DNA from: Variovorax sp. PBL-E5
GTDB lineage: Bacteria > Pseudomonadota > Gammaproteobacteria > Burkholderiales > Burkholderiaceae_C
Assembly: GCF_901827185.1 (NCBI RefSeq)
Contig: NZ_LR594671.1
Span: 1,240,001-1,304,000, forward strand
Reading direction: 5' to 3'
Length of the DNA: 64,000 bases
This document shows positions 17,492-26,472 of the stretch, piece by piece; position 1 is the first letter of the stretch; every line of letters starts with the position of its first letter. Below the pieces are notes generated by a model. That model saw only the letters and a program-made list of their open reading frames with translations. It was not told the origin of the DNA and did not search any database. The position numbers and the translations under genes are program-made.

Positions 17492-17866
17492 TCAGTAGTC
17501 GTCCCGGCGGCGGCTTGCGAGCACGATCAGCGCGGTGATGGCAGCGCCCGCAGCCGCGGCGATGAGCACCGAACGCACGGGTTGGTCGGAGATGTATTTG
17601 CCCGTCACGTCGGCCGCCAGCTCGAGCCGGCGCTGTGCCCGGGCGCTGGTCGTCGATGCGGCATCGAGCCCGCGCTGAACGGCCTGCTGAACACGCGCTG
17701 CCAGTTGCTCCACCGCGGGCTCGGCGTCGCGGCGCAGGTCGCGTACCTTCTCGCCGGCCGCGTTCACCGCGTTCTGTGCGTAGGCTCGCGTCGTATCGAT
17801 CGCGTCGTTGGCAGTCTGGCGGGCGTCGTCGGCCAGTTGCGATGGCGTCTTGGTGGTCGTGTTCAT
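17492..17866 (-). CDS. ElaB/YqjD-like (DUF883) membrane-anchored stress protein
   Basis: A 124-residue protein with a long alanine-rich amphipathic helical region (about 8-90) followed by a C-terminal glycine/alanine transmembrane helix and an arginine-rich end (ASRRRDDY). YISDQPVRSVLIAAAAG is the typical DUF883 C-terminal signature. In E. coli, YqjD and ElaB are inner-membrane, ribosome-binding, stationary-phase proteins. GAAGGA is well placed before the ATG. It is the first gene of the YqjD-YqjE-YqjK-ferritin operon. Confidence 0.88.
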   Translation of the reverse strand: MNTTTKTPSQLADDARQTANDAIDTTRAYAQNAVNAAGEKVRDLRRDAEPAVEQLAARVQQAVQRGLDAASTTSARAQRRLELAADVTGKYISDQPVRSVLIAAAAGAAITALIVLASRRRDDY

Positions 17867-17917
17867 GTGAGAAATCCTTCAGGGAAATGGGTTGCGGGCG
17901 TGCTCATCGTAACGACG

Positions 17918-18082
17918 CTATCTGCGTCGCATCAAGCCCGCGATGAAGCTGGCGAGCGCGAGGACGATGAAGACCAGGAAAATGATCTTCGCGATGCCGA
18001 CCGCGCCGGCTGCGATGCCGCCGAAGCCGAGCAGTGCGGCAATCAGGGCGATGACCAGAAACACGACTGCGTAATACAACAT
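17918..18082 (-). CDS. DUF1328 (YtjA-like) small membrane protein
   Basis: A 54-residue protein consisting almost entirely of two hydrophobic helices ([20 protein letters not shown] and [18 protein letters not shown]) with a terminal MRRR. This is the DUF1328 signature. It is often grouped with CsbD, YqjD and other stress genes. AAAAGGAG lies at the right distance before the ATG. Function unknown. Confidence 0.9.
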   Translation of the reverse strand: MLYYAVVFLVIALIAALLGFGGIAAGAVGIAKIIFLVFIVLALASFIAGLMRRR

Positions 18083-18251
18083 GCTGAACTCCTTTTCGAG
18101 GGCGGTCTCGTCGTTGTGGATGGCGCCTCGTCCGGTACTGGATGGCGTGGGATCCACGTTAAGTGGCGCACCTCGAACACCCTGTCAGCAGCAGGGGTCT
18201 GGAGGCGTAGGAGAGGGCCGAATGAGGCTCGGCGCCCTGGAAGTCAGCGAT

Positions 18252-19592
18252 TCAGGCGGCCTTGGCAGGCATCACCGCGCTCAGCTTCGTGCCCCGGCCA
18301 GGCGTCGACGAGACCGTCAACTTGCCCTTGGCCGTTTCCACGCGGTGCCGCATGCCCGCCAGCCCGTGCGATGAGGGTCGGCTGCGTTGCGTGTCGAAGC
18401 CCTCGCCGTTGTCGGTTACTTCCACGACGACGTGGTTGCTGTAGTTCTTCATCACGATGCTGACCTCGCTCGCCTGCGCGTACTTGCCGATGTTGGTCAG
18501 GCCTTCCTGCACCATCCGGTAGACCGTGAGCTGGTTCGATTCGTCGAGCGACACCGGTTCCAGCACCATCTCGACTTCCATGCCCGAACGCTCGGCGAAT
18601 TCCCGTCCCAGGATCTCGAGCGAAGCGATGAGCCCCAGGTTGGACAGCGAGGACGGCCGCAGGTCTTCGATGATGCGCCGCTTCAACGCGATGCCGCTGT
18701 TGAGGAGGTCGTTCAGATGCTGCAGCCGCTGGATGGCGTCCGGTGCATCCACCAGCCTCGATTTGAGGCGCGCCACGTCGAGCTTGGCGGCGGTCAGCAG
18801 CGAGCCGAGTTCGTCGTGCAATTCGCGCGCCAGATAGCCGCGCTCGGTCTCGCGCACTTCCTGCAGGTGGGTGGCGAGTTCGGCCAGCGTCGCGGTGCGT
18901 TCGCGCACCTCGTCCTCGAGCGCATTGCGCTCGCGCTGCAAGGCCAGCTGCTGGCGTTCACCGGCCAGGCGCAGGGCATGGGTCTGCCGCAGGTACAGGA
19001 AGAAGGCGAAAAGCCCGGCCAGGGCCACGAGGGCGATGCCGACGCGCGCGAAGCGCAGCGACTTCGCGATCTGCCGCTGCCCCTGCAGCAAGGCCTCGTT
19101 GCTGTTGAGGATCAATCCGCCGGCGATGGTCCGGATGGCGTCCATCTCTTCGCGGCCGACATCGGTCGTGATGACGAATTTCCATGCATCGTCGTTGCCT
19201 TCACTGCGCAATCGGACGCTCATGTCCATTTCCGCGAGCTTGCGTGCGACATGTCCCGAAAGCTCGGCCAGGCGCTCGGTCTCGTTCGGCTTGCCGGCAT
19301 AAAGCAGGCGCAGCGCGGCCAGGTTGCCCTCCAGTTCTCTGGCCGCGACGTCGTACGGTTCGCGGTAGCGCTTCTCGCCGGTCAGCAGGTAGCCGCGCTG
19401 GCCCGTCTCGGCGTCGACCACGTTCTGCATCAGAAGATTGAGTACCAGGCGCACGCGCTGCGCCTCGCTCACCTCGGCGAGCGCCCGGTGGGATTGACGG
19501 TAGCCGGCCTCGTTGATGCCCACGAGCGCAAGCGCCGCGAGGGCCGCGAGCGTCAGGCCAAGGGCCATCTTCGGGAAGGCTAACCAGCGCAT
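18252..19592 (-). CDS. CHASE3-domain sensor histidine kinase (NarL/HisKA_3 type)
   Basis: A 446-residue membrane sensor. A first transmembrane helix (~8-30) is followed by a periplasmic CHASE3 domain with DAETGQRGYLLTGEKRY at about 60-76, a second helix (~183-202), a coiled-coil linker, and a HisKA_3 dimerisation domain with phospho-acceptor His259 in RELHDELGSLL. The ATPase N-box (EGLTNIGKYAQAS) and G-box (DNGEGFD) are present. ATG 19592 has a GGAG site. It is divergent from a NarL-type response regulator, its likely partner. The signal is not identified; CHASE3 ligands are generally unknown. Confidence 0.9.
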   Translation of the reverse strand: MRWLAFPKMALGLTLAALAALALVGINEAGYRQSHRALAEVSEAQRVRLVLNLLMQNVVDAETGQRGYLLTGEKRYREPYDVAARELEGNLAALRLLYAGKPNETERLAELSGHVARKLAEMDMSVRLRSEGNDDAWKFVITTDVGREEMDAIRTIAGGLILNSNEALLQGQRQIAKSLRFARVGIALVALAGLFAFFLYLRQTHALRLAGERQQLALQRERNALEDEVRERTATLAELATHLQEVRETERGYLARELHDELGSLLTAAKLDVARLKSRLVDAPDAIQRLQHLNDLLNSGIALKRRIIEDLRPSSLSNLGLIASLEILGREFAERSGMEVEMVLEPVSLDESNQLTVYRMVQEGLTNIGKYAQASEVSIVMKNYSNHVVVEVTDNGEGFDTQRSRPSSHGLAGMRHRVETAKGKLTVSSTPGRGTKLSAVMPAKAA

Positions 19593-19700
19593 GAAGTCTC
19601 CGGTGGATACCCGCCGCTCAAATTCGGGAATAATCAAAGCCGTTCAGGGACCCGGCATGTTGCGACGCGTAAGGTCGCCATGCAACGACGAAGGTAACAG
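19593..19700. promoter_or_regulatory. Divergent control region of the two-component pair
   Basis: The 108 bases between the kinase and the response regulator starts must hold both promoters. It includes an AT-rich patch (gggaataatcaaagcc, near 19626) in an otherwise GC-rich setting. No clear operator palindrome is visible. Confidence 0.4.
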
Positions 19701-20333
19701 ATGATCAAGATCGGAATTGTGGACGACCACGCCATCGTGCGCTCCGGGCTGCGCCAGTTTTTCTCGGAGCATGTGGATCTGCGGGTGGCGGGAGAAGCTG
19801 CCAGCGGACGCGAGGCGATCGAACTCGTGCGCACCACGGAACTCGATGTGCTCGTGATGGACCTTTCGATGCCAGGACAAAGCGGCATCGACGCGCTGGC
19901 GATGATCCGCGCCAAGGCGCCCGACGTCGGCATCCTGATCCTCAGCGGCTATCCCGAGGAACACTATGCGATGAACCTGATCCGGCAGGGCGCCAGCGGC
20001 TACCTCAACAAGGAATGCGATCCGATCGAGATCGTGAACGCGATCCGCACCATCTCGCTGGGCCGCCGCTACATCACGCCCGCCGTGGCGGAACTGCTCG
20101 CACGCCAGCTCGACCGCAAGGACGACGCGGCGCCGCACGAGCAACTGTCTGAACGCGAATTCCAGGTGTTCCTCAAGCTGGCCAAGGGCGAGACGGCGGG
20201 CGACATCGCCAAGACGCTCTCGCTGTCCGTCAAGACCGTCAGCACCTACCGCACGCGGCTGATGGAGAAGATGAACCTCTCGTCCAACAGCGACCTCACG
20301 TACTACGCGCTGAAGAACAAGCTGATCGATTGA
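19701..20333 (+). CDS. NarL/LuxR-type response regulator
   Basis: A 210-residue regulator with a receiver domain (acidic pair Asp8-Asp9, phospho-acceptor Asp54 in VMDLSMPG, Lys104 in YLNKE) and a LuxR-type helix-turn-helix (about 147-205, LSEREFQVFLKLAKGETAGDIAKTL and KTVSTYRTRLMEKM). It is closest in layout to UvrY/BvgA-like proteins. It is divergent from the CHASE3 kinase, whose HisKA_3 type normally signals to this family, so the two are very likely partners. Target genes are unknown. Confidence 0.93.
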   Translation: MIKIGIVDDHAIVRSGLRQFFSEHVDLRVAGEAASGREAIELVRTTELDVLVMDLSMPGQSGIDALAMIRAKAPDVGILILSGYPEEHYAMNLIRQGASGYLNKECDPIEIVNAIRTISLGRRYITPAVAELLARQLDRKDDAAPHEQLSEREFQVFLKLAKGETAGDIAKTLSLSVKTVSTYRTRLMEKMNLSSNSDLTYYALKNKLID

Positions 20334-20374
20334 TTCGAAGGCTGCGCCGTGCACTGGCGGCACGGGCCGCAGTG

Positions 20375-20779
20375 TCACTCGCGGCTGGCGGCCTGCTGCA
20401 ATTCGGTCGTCTGCCGGATGCAGAAGTCGATCAGCCCATCGATCTCGTTCGACTTGTCGAACACGGCATCGACCCCGAATTGCGCGCACCGCTTGCGGAT
20501 GTCGGTCGTCGCGTAGTTGCTCAGCACCACCACCTTCTGGTCCGGCCGGCGCGACATGCACGCCTGCAGCACGCCGAGGCCGCTGCCCTGCTTCAGAAAC
20601 AGATCGACGATCGCCAGCTGCCAGCTGTCGCTGTTCTCGGCCAGCCACGCGGTGGCATCGGCCTCGGTCTCGGCGAAGCCGATCGCCGAAATGCAGGTGA
20701 GCTCCTCGAGGGTGCCGATCAGATTCTCTCTGATGGTGACGTTGTCTTCGACGATGTAGGTTTTCAATCTTGCGTCCAT
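20375..20779 (-). CDS. Single-domain response regulator (receiver only)
   Basis: A 134-residue protein with only a receiver domain: Glu11-Asp12, phospho-acceptor Asp59 in AIVDLFLKQGSG, Ser87 in VVVLSNYA and Lys109 in VFDKSNEID, followed by a short helical end. There is no output domain, so it may act as a phosphate sink, a competitor, or through protein contacts. ATG 20779 has GAGG upstream. The frame stays open far upstream, but no conserved sequence lies there. It is convergent with the NarL-type regulator and may take phosphate from the nearby CHASE3 kinase. Confidence 0.87.
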   Translation of the reverse strand: MDARLKTYIVEDNVTIRENLIGTLEELTCISAIGFAETEADATAWLAENSDSWQLAIVDLFLKQGSGLGVLQACMSRRPDQKVVVLSNYATTDIRKRCAQFGVDAVFDKSNEIDGLIDFCIRQTTELQQAASRE

Positions 20780-21018
20780 GGCGAACCTCGCCCTCTGGGA
20801 TCGAGCTTCGCCGGCTTGCCCGTTGCCAGGAAAGGGACCGTCGAGATGCTTGAATCGATAGGCTTGCATCATGCAGGGTTCGCGTCGCGCCGGCTGTAGG
20901 CGTGATCTTACGGAGGCCATGCAGTTCCGGTCTCCGGAGGACGCGGCGGCGGCCGGTGCCGCCAAGGCGAAGAAGCAATAGTCGGCTGGCCGCGCGAGGC
21001 GCCCGAAGGGCGGGCGCC

Positions 21019-21777
21019 TCAGCCGTGCGCGCGGTGCCCGCACACGCTGCAGGCGGGATCGCGCGCGACGCGCAGCGTGTCGAACGTCGTCCGGCGGCCA
21101 TCGAACATCAGCAGGCTGCCGGCCAGCGAAGGACCGATGCCGGCGAGCAGCTTCAAGGCCTCGCTGGCCTGCAGGGTGCCGATGGTGCCGACCACGGGCG
21201 CGAAGACGCCGAGCACTGCGCAGCGCGTTTCCTCGAAGGCGGCGTCGGGCGGAAAGATGCAGGCATAGCAAGGCGACGCCGCGTCGCGCGCGTCGTACAC
21301 GCTCAGCTGCCCGTCGAAGCGGATGGCCGCGCCGGCCACCAGGGGCCTGGCGTGCGCGACGCAGGCCCGGTTCACCGCGTGGCGCGTGCCGAAGTTGTCG
21401 CTGCAGTCGATCACCACGTCGGCCGTCGCGACGAGCTGCGCGAGCAGCGCCGCGTCGGCACGCAAGCGGCGGGTGTCGACCACGACCTGCGGATTGATGG
21501 CGTGCATCGCCTCGGCCGCGGAATCGACCTTCGCCATGCCGATGCGCGCACTCGTGTGGGCGATCTGGCGCTGGAGGTTGGTCAGGTCGACCTCGTCGTC
21601 GTCGACCAGCGTGACCCGGCCGACGCCGGCCGCAGCCAGGTAGAGCGCCACCGGCGAACCGAGTCCGCCGGCGCCGATCACGAGCGCATGGCCTGCGCTC
21701 ACCCGCGCCTGGCCGTCGATGCCGAACTCTTCCAGCAGGATGTGGCGCGAGTAGCGCAGGAGCTCGGAGTCGTCCAT
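21019..21777 (-). CDS. moeB: MoeB/ThiF-type adenylyltransferase (E1-like)
   Basis: A 252-residue E1-like enzyme that adenylates the C-terminal glycine of a ubiquitin-like sulfur carrier (MoaD or ThiS). It has the nucleotide loop GAGGLGSPVALYLAAAG (35-51), the acidic LVDDDEVDLTNLQRQ segment (58-71), and zinc-binding pairs CYAC and CSVC. There is no rhodanese domain, so it is of the MoeB/short ThiF type. ATG 21777 gives the usual start; a GTG at 21813 would add 12 residues. It is 43 bases downstream of ctpA on the same strand. Confidence 0.88.
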   Translation of the reverse strand: MDDSELLRYSRHILLEEFGIDGQARVSAGHALVIGAGGLGSPVALYLAAAGVGRVTLVDDDEVDLTNLQRQIAHTSARIGMAKVDSAAEAMHAINPQVVVDTRRLRADAALLAQLVATADVVIDCSDNFGTRHAVNRACVAHARPLVAGAAIRFDGQLSVYDARDAASPCYACIFPPDAAFEETRCAVLGVFAPVVGTIGTLQASEALKLLAGIGPSLAGSLLMFDGRRTTFDTLRVARDPACSVCGHRAHG

Positions 21778-21820
21778 GCGCGCCGTGATCGCCGGGGCTT
21801 GCGAACAAGCCACGCGGGGA

Positions 21821-23263
21821 TCAGTTGTCCTTCTTCTCTTCCTTGTTGTCGACGATCACCTGCGTCTTGCTGACCAGCACCGGCTGGCCGCGGAGGCGAT
21901 TCAGGGCCTGCATCAGCGGGAAGTCCTTGTCGGAGCCGAACTCGGGCACCTTGCGGTCCTGCGGCGGCTTCAGGGCTTCTTCCTCGAGGCGCTTGCGAGC
22001 ATCGTCGCGCGCCTTCTCGCGCTCGGGGTCCTTCGTCTCGGGGCCCTGGCCGCTGGCCAGATGCTTCTCGAGATCGGCCTCGCGCATGCGCAGCGCCGCA
22101 AAGGGACTGCCCTCGGCGCTTTCGTCGACCAGCACGTTCGGCACGATGCCCTTGGCCTGGATCGAGGTGCCGCTCGGCGTGTAGTAGCGCGCCGTCGTGA
22201 TCTTGAGGCCGGTGTCGGGTCCGAGCGGGCGCACGGTCTGCACCGAGCCCTTGCCGAAGGTTTGGCTGCCCATGATGACGCCGCGCTTGTGATCCTGCAG
22301 GGCGCCGGCGACGATTTCGCTGGCCGAGGCCGAGCCCTCGTTGACCAGCACCACCAGCGGCACCGTCTTGAGCGCCGCGGGCAGGCTGCGCAACGGGTCG
22401 CTGCCGGCACGCCGCTGGTAGAACTCAGGCGCCGCCTTGTAGACCGCCTTGCTTTCGGCGAGCTGGCCGTCGGTCGTGACGACAGTCACGTTCTCGGGCA
22501 GGAACGCGCTGGAAATCGCCACCGCGGCGTCCAGCAGGCCGCCCGGATCGTTGCGCAGGTCGAGCACGATGCCCTTGAGATTCGGATCCTGCTTGTAGAG
22601 TTCGTCGACCTTCTTGACGAAGTCGTCGACGGTGCGCTCCTGGAACTGCGATACGCGGATCCAGCCGTAGCCCGGTTCCATGATCTTGCCGCGGACCGAC
22701 TGTGTGCGGATTTCCTCGCGCGTGATGGTCACGGGGAAGGTGCGGCTCTCGTCCTTGCGGAAGATCGTGAGCGAGACCTTGGTGTTGGCCTCGCCACGCA
22801 TGCGCTTGACCGCATCGTTGAGCGACAGCCCGCGCACGGCGGTGTCGTCGATCTTGGTGATCAGGTCGTTGGGCTTCAGGCCGGCGCGGAAGGCGGGGGA
22901 GCCCTCGATCGGCGACACCACCTTGATCAGCCCGTCTTCCTGCGAGATCTCGATCCCGACCCCGACGAAACGCCCGGTGGTGCCTTCGCGGAATTCCTTG
23001 AACGACTTCTTGTCGAAATACTGCGAATGCGGATCGAGCCCCGCGACCATGCCAGCGATCGCATCGGAGATGAGCTTCTTGTCATCGACCGGCTCCACGT
23101 AGTCGGTCTTCACCATCCCGAACACGGCGGCGAGCTGCTGCAACTCTTCCAGCGGCAGCGGCGCCAGCGAGCCGCGGGCCATGGTTTGCAGCGAGACGGT
23201 GGTCAGCACGCCCGCCATGGCGCCGGCTGCAACCCAGCCGGTGATCTTCAGTTTCTGGCCCAT
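21821..23263 (-). CDS. ctpA: S41-family C-terminal processing protease (CtpA/Prc type)
   Basis: A 480-residue periplasmic serine protease. A signal or anchor helix occupies about residues 8-28, a PDZ domain about 90-175 (GRFVGVGIEISQEDGLIKVV), and the S41 catalytic domain follows. The Ser/Lys dyad is Ser313 in NEGSASASEI and Lys338 in QTFGKGSVQ, with the usual 25-residue spacing. A lysine/glutamate-rich C-terminal tail (~400-440, and EEKKDN end) is low complexity. ATG 23263 has an AAGGA site. It is just downstream of gpmA, a common order in Burkholderiales. Confidence 0.94.
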   Translation of the reverse strand: MGQKLKITGWVAAGAMAGVLTTVSLQTMARGSLAPLPLEELQQLAAVFGMVKTDYVEPVDDKKLISDAIAGMVAGLDPHSQYFDKKSFKEFREGTTGRFVGVGIEISQEDGLIKVVSPIEGSPAFRAGLKPNDLITKIDDTAVRGLSLNDAVKRMRGEANTKVSLTIFRKDESRTFPVTITREEIRTQSVRGKIMEPGYGWIRVSQFQERTVDDFVKKVDELYKQDPNLKGIVLDLRNDPGGLLDAAVAISSAFLPENVTVVTTDGQLAESKAVYKAAPEFYQRRAGSDPLRSLPAALKTVPLVVLVNEGSASASEIVAGALQDHKRGVIMGSQTFGKGSVQTVRPLGPDTGLKITTARYYTPSGTSIQAKGIVPNVLVDESAEGSPFAALRMREADLEKHLASGQGPETKDPEREKARDDARKRLEEEALKPPQDRKVPEFGSDKDFPLMQALNRLRGQPVLVSKTQVIVDNKEEKKDN

Positions 23264-23363
23264 GTGTGAATATTCCTTGTCGCCTGTCAAACCAATATAC
23301 ACAGCTTGGAAGCAAGTTGCCTGCCGGGGTTCCTTGAACCCGTTGCCAGATGTTTGGTTTTCA

Positions 23364-24107
23364 TCAAGTCCTGCCCTGCGCCGCGATGGCGGCGACCGCC
23401 TTTTCGGCCGCGGCGGCATCGCCGAGGTAGTAGTGCCGCAAGGGCTTGAGTTCGTCGTCCAGTTCGTAGACGAGCGGAATTCCGTTGGGGATGTTGAGGC
23501 CCACGATGTCGTCGTCCGAGATGCCGTCGAGGTATTTCACCAGGGCGCGTATCGAATTGCCATGGGCTGACACCACCAGCCGGCGACCGGTGCGGACCGC
23601 CGGGGCCATCGATTCGTTCCAGAACGGCAGCACGCGTGCCACCGTGTCCTTCAGGCACTCGGTCAACGGCACCTGCTCGGGCGGCAGCTTGGCGTAGCGC
23701 AGGTCGCTGCGTTCGCTGCGCGGATCACCGGGCTCGAGGGGCGGCGGCGGCGTGTTGTAACTGCGCCGCCACACCAGCACCTGTTCGTTACCGTACTTCT
23801 TGGCCGTCTCGGCCTTGTTCAGGCCCTGCAGGCCGCCGTAGTGGCGCTCGTTGAGGCGCCACGAATGCACCACCGGCAGCCAGGTGCGATCGAGTTCGTC
23901 GAGCGTGTGCCAGAGCGTGCGGGTGGCGCGCTTGAGCACGCTGGTGTAGGCCACATCGAAGTCGTAACCCTCGGCCTTGAGCAGCCGGCCGGCCTGCTTG
24001 GCCTGCTCGATGCCGGTGTCGGTCAGGTCGACATCGGTCCAGCCGGTGAAGCGGTTTTCGAGATTCCAGGTCGATTCGCCGTGGCGGATCAGTACCAGTT
24101 TGTGCAT
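23364..24107 (-). CDS. gpmA: 2,3-bisphosphoglycerate-dependent phosphoglycerate mutase
   Basis: A 247-residue glycolytic enzyme interconverting 3- and 2-phosphoglycerate. The phosphohistidine is His9 in [10 protein letters not shown], Arg/Glu residues lie in [14 protein letters not shown], and the second histidine is in [15 protein letters not shown]. The length is standard for the dPGM family. It is divergent from the rhodanese gene, with a 72-base intergenic region, and lies upstream of ctpA. Confidence 0.97.
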   Translation of the reverse strand: MHKLVLIRHGESTWNLENRFTGWTDVDLTDTGIEQAKQAGRLLKAEGYDFDVAYTSVLKRATRTLWHTLDELDRTWLPVVHSWRLNERHYGGLQGLNKAETAKKYGNEQVLVWRRSYNTPPPPLEPGDPRSERSDLRYAKLPPEQVPLTECLKDTVARVLPFWNESMAPAVRTGRRLVVSAHGNSIRALVKYLDGISDDDIVGLNIPNGIPLVYELDDELKPLRHYYLGDAAAAEKAVAAIAAQGRT

Positions 24108-24179
24108 GGAGGAGGCCTTTGGGAATGCTTGCCGAAACCCGACATTCTAAAATCCCGGGTTTGCCACAGAAGGAACACC

Positions 24180-24587
24180 GTGAAATTCATCGTCGACAAC
24201 TGGCTGCTGATCGTGATTGCGCTCAGCTCGGGCGGCATGCTCGCATGGCCGATGGTGCGCGGCGCGAATGCCGGATCGCTGTCGGCGCAGGGCGCGGTGC
24301 ACCTCATCAACCGCGAGCGCGCGGTGGTGGTCGATGTGCGCGAGCCGGACGAATTTGCGGCAGGCCACGTGACCGGCGCCAAGAACGTGCCGCTCGAGCA
24401 GCTCGAAGCCCGGCTGCCCGCCGCCGTGAAGAACAAGTCGGTTCCGTTGCTCCTCGTGTGTGCCACGGGTGCGCGCGCGCAGCGCGCGGTGGCCACGGCC
24501 CGGAAACTCGGCTACGAGCAGGCCCAAGCGGTGGCCGGCGGGCTCAAATCGTGGAAAGCGGCTAATCTGCCGGTTGAAAAGGCCTGA
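24180..24587 (+). CDS. Membrane-anchored rhodanese-like protein
   Basis: A 135-residue protein with an N-terminal transmembrane helix (about 6-25) and a rhodanese domain. The active-site cysteine is Cys94 in LLLVCATGARAQRA; VVDVREPDEFAAGHV (50-64) is the conserved CH2A-like strand. It may act in sulfur transfer on the membrane; no partner is known. A GTG start at 24180 follows GAAGGAACACC. It is followed 11 bases later by grxC and then secB and gpsA, a conserved Burkholderiales order. The region just upstream has a TCTAAAAT -10-like element. Confidence 0.9.
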   Translation: MKFIVDNWLLIVIALSSGGMLAWPMVRGANAGSLSAQGAVHLINRERAVVVDVREPDEFAAGHVTGAKNVPLEQLEARLPAAVKNKSVPLLLVCATGARAQRAVATARKLGYEQAQAVAGGLKSWKAANLPVEKA

Positions 24588-24598
24588 ACTTCCACAAG

Positions 24599-24868
24599 AT
24601 GAGCACGATGCAAGCCGTCAAGATGTACACCACCGCCGTTTGCCCCTACTGCATTCGCGCCAAGCAGATCCTCAAGTCCAAGGGCGTCGATCGGATCGAG
24701 GAGATCCGCATCGACAGCGACCCCCAGGCGCGCGCCACCATGATGGATCTCACGCAGCGGCGCACGGTGCCGCAGATCTTCATCGGCGACATCCACGTCG
24801 GCGGCTGCGATGACCTGATCGCGCTCGACGGCCGCGGCGGCCTCGTGCCGCTGCTGCAGGGCGCCTGA
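24599..24868 (+). CDS. grxC: Glutaredoxin 3
   Basis: An 89-residue dithiol glutaredoxin with the CPYC active site (Cys15, Cys18), the TVPQIFI cis-proline segment and GGCDDLIAL glutathione site. It reduces protein disulfides and glutathionylated proteins. A second in-frame ATG at 24608 (MQAVKMY) could be the true start. It lies between rhodanese and secB genes. Confidence 0.95.
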   Translation: MSTMQAVKMYTTAVCPYCIRAKQILKSKGVDRIEEIRIDSDPQARATMMDLTQRRTVPQIFIGDIHVGGCDDLIALDGRGGLVPLLQGA

Positions 24869-24961
24869 TCCCCCGGGCGATAATCCCCTTCGCGTCCTCT
24901 CTCCGGCCCGCCGCGCACGTCTCGTCGCTGCGGGCGTCGTTTTGACTCTCGAAAGTTCAGC

Positions 24962-25426
24962 ATGGCCGACCAGCAAGCCCAAGATCCCGTGTTCCAGATC
25001 CAGCGCGTCTATCTGAAAGACCTGTCGCTCGAACAGCCCAATTCGCCCGCCATCCTGCTGGAGCAGGAACAGCCCACCGTCGACATCCAGCTCGGCGTCG
25101 ATGCGCAACCGGTGTCCGACGGCATTTTCGAGATCACCGTCTCGGCCACCGTGCAGACCAAGATCCAGGACAAGACCGTGTTTCTGGTCGAGGCCAAGCA
25201 GGCCGGCATCTTCGAGATCCGCAACCTGCCGGAGGACCAGATGGGTCCGATCCTCGGCATCGCCTGCCCGCAGATCGTCTACCCCTACCTGCGCGGCAAC
25301 GTCGCCGACGTGATCCAGCGCGGCGGCTTCCCGCCGGTGCATCTGGCCGAGATCAACTTCCAGGCGATGTTCGAACAGCAGCAGGCCCAGGCGGCGGGGC
25401 AACCCTCGCCCATCGTCACGCAGTAA
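24962..25426 (+). CDS. secB: SecB protein-export chaperone
   Basis: A 154-residue chaperone that keeps preproteins unfolded and delivers them to SecA. The conserved core [19 protein letters not shown] and the strand [26 protein letters not shown] are unmistakable, and the C-terminal tail is glutamine-rich. A GATAAT hexamer near 24888 may be its -10 box. gpsA follows 24 bases later, the classical order seen also in E. coli (grxC-secB-gpsA). Confidence 0.97.
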   Translation: MADQQAQDPVFQIQRVYLKDLSLEQPNSPAILLEQEQPTVDIQLGVDAQPVSDGIFEITVSATVQTKIQDKTVFLVEAKQAGIFEIRNLPEDQMGPILGIACPQIVYPYLRGNVADVIQRGGFPPVHLAEINFQAMFEQQQAQAAGQPSPIVTQ

Positions 25427-25450
25427 GTCTTGCAACCTGCGCCGACGCCG

Positions 25451-26452
25451 ATGAAGATCTGCGTTCTGGGTGCTGGTGCCTGGGGCACGGCACTGGCGGT
25501 GAGCGCGGCCTCGCGCCACGCGGTCACGCTGTGGGCGCGCGATGCGGCCCAGCATGCGGCCATGTCGGCGGCGCGGCAGAACGCGCGCTATCTGGCCGGC
25601 GTTTCCCTTCCTCCCTCGCTGCGCCTTGCCACCGGCGAGGCGCTCGCGGCCGTGCGGGGTTCCGAGCTCGCGATCGTGGCGACGCCCATGGCCGCGCTGC
25701 GCGAGCAGCTCGCGCTGCTGCACGATGCGGCGTGTCCGGTGGCCTGGCTCTGCAAGGGCGTCGAGCCGGCGCGCGCGGGATCGGGCGCCTTCGGCCTTCT
25801 CGCCAACGAAATCCAGGCCAGCGTGGCGCCGCGGCTGATGGCCGGTGTGCTCAGCGGTCCCAGCTTCGCGCAGGAGGTGGCGCAGGGCCGGCCCACGGCG
25901 CTCGTCGCGGCCAGCCGCCATGCGCCGTTGCGCGACGCGCTGGTCGAGGCTTTTCACGGTCCGACGCTGCGCGTCTACGCCAACGATGACATCGTGGGCG
26001 TCGAGGTCGGCGGCGCCGTCAAGAACGTGCTGGCCATCGCGACCGGCCTGGCCGATGGGCTGGCCCTCGGCCTCAATGCGCGCGCCGCGCTGATCACGCG
26101 CGGCCTGGCCGAAATGACGCGCTTCGGCGTCGCCCTGGGCGCGCGGCCGGACACCTTCATGGGCCTGTCCGGGCTCGGCGACCTCGTCCTCACCGCCACC
26201 GGCGATCTGTCGCGCAATCGCCAGGTCGGCCTGCTGCTCGCGCAGGGCCGCACGCTGGCACAGGCAGTCGATTCTCTCGGCCACGTGGCCGAAGGCGTCT
26301 ATTGCGCGCGCACGGTGGTGCAGCGCGCGCGGCATCTGGGCGTCGAGATGCCGATCGCCGAGGGCGTGGTGGCGCTGCTCGACGGCCGCATGCAGCCCGC
26401 AGAGGCCGTGGCCGAACTGATGCGCCGCGAGCCCGGCACCGAATCCTCCTGA
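25451..26452 (+). CDS. gpsA: NAD(P)-dependent glycerol-3-phosphate dehydrogenase
   Basis: A 333-residue enzyme making sn-glycerol 3-phosphate for phospholipid synthesis. The Rossmann loop GAGAWGTAL starts at residue 7, the catalytic lysine lies in [15 protein letters not shown], and [16 protein letters not shown] is the conserved C-terminal motif. ATG 25451 begins right at the Rossmann strand. It lies after secB and 20 bases before nadC. Confidence 0.96.
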   Translation: MKICVLGAGAWGTALAVSAASRHAVTLWARDAAQHAAMSAARQNARYLAGVSLPPSLRLATGEALAAVRGSELAIVATPMAALREQLALLHDAACPVAWLCKGVEPARAGSGAFGLLANEIQASVAPRLMAGVLSGPSFAQEVAQGRPTALVAASRHAPLRDALVEAFHGPTLRVYANDDIVGVEVGGAVKNVLAIATGLADGLALGLNARAALITRGLAEMTRFGVALGARPDTFMGLSGLGDLVLTATGDLSRNRQVGLLLAQGRTLAQAVDSLGHVAEGVYCARTVVQRARHLGVEMPIAEGVVALLDGRMQPAEAVAELMRREPGTESS

Positions 26453-26472
26453 TCGATCCGTTCAACGAACCC

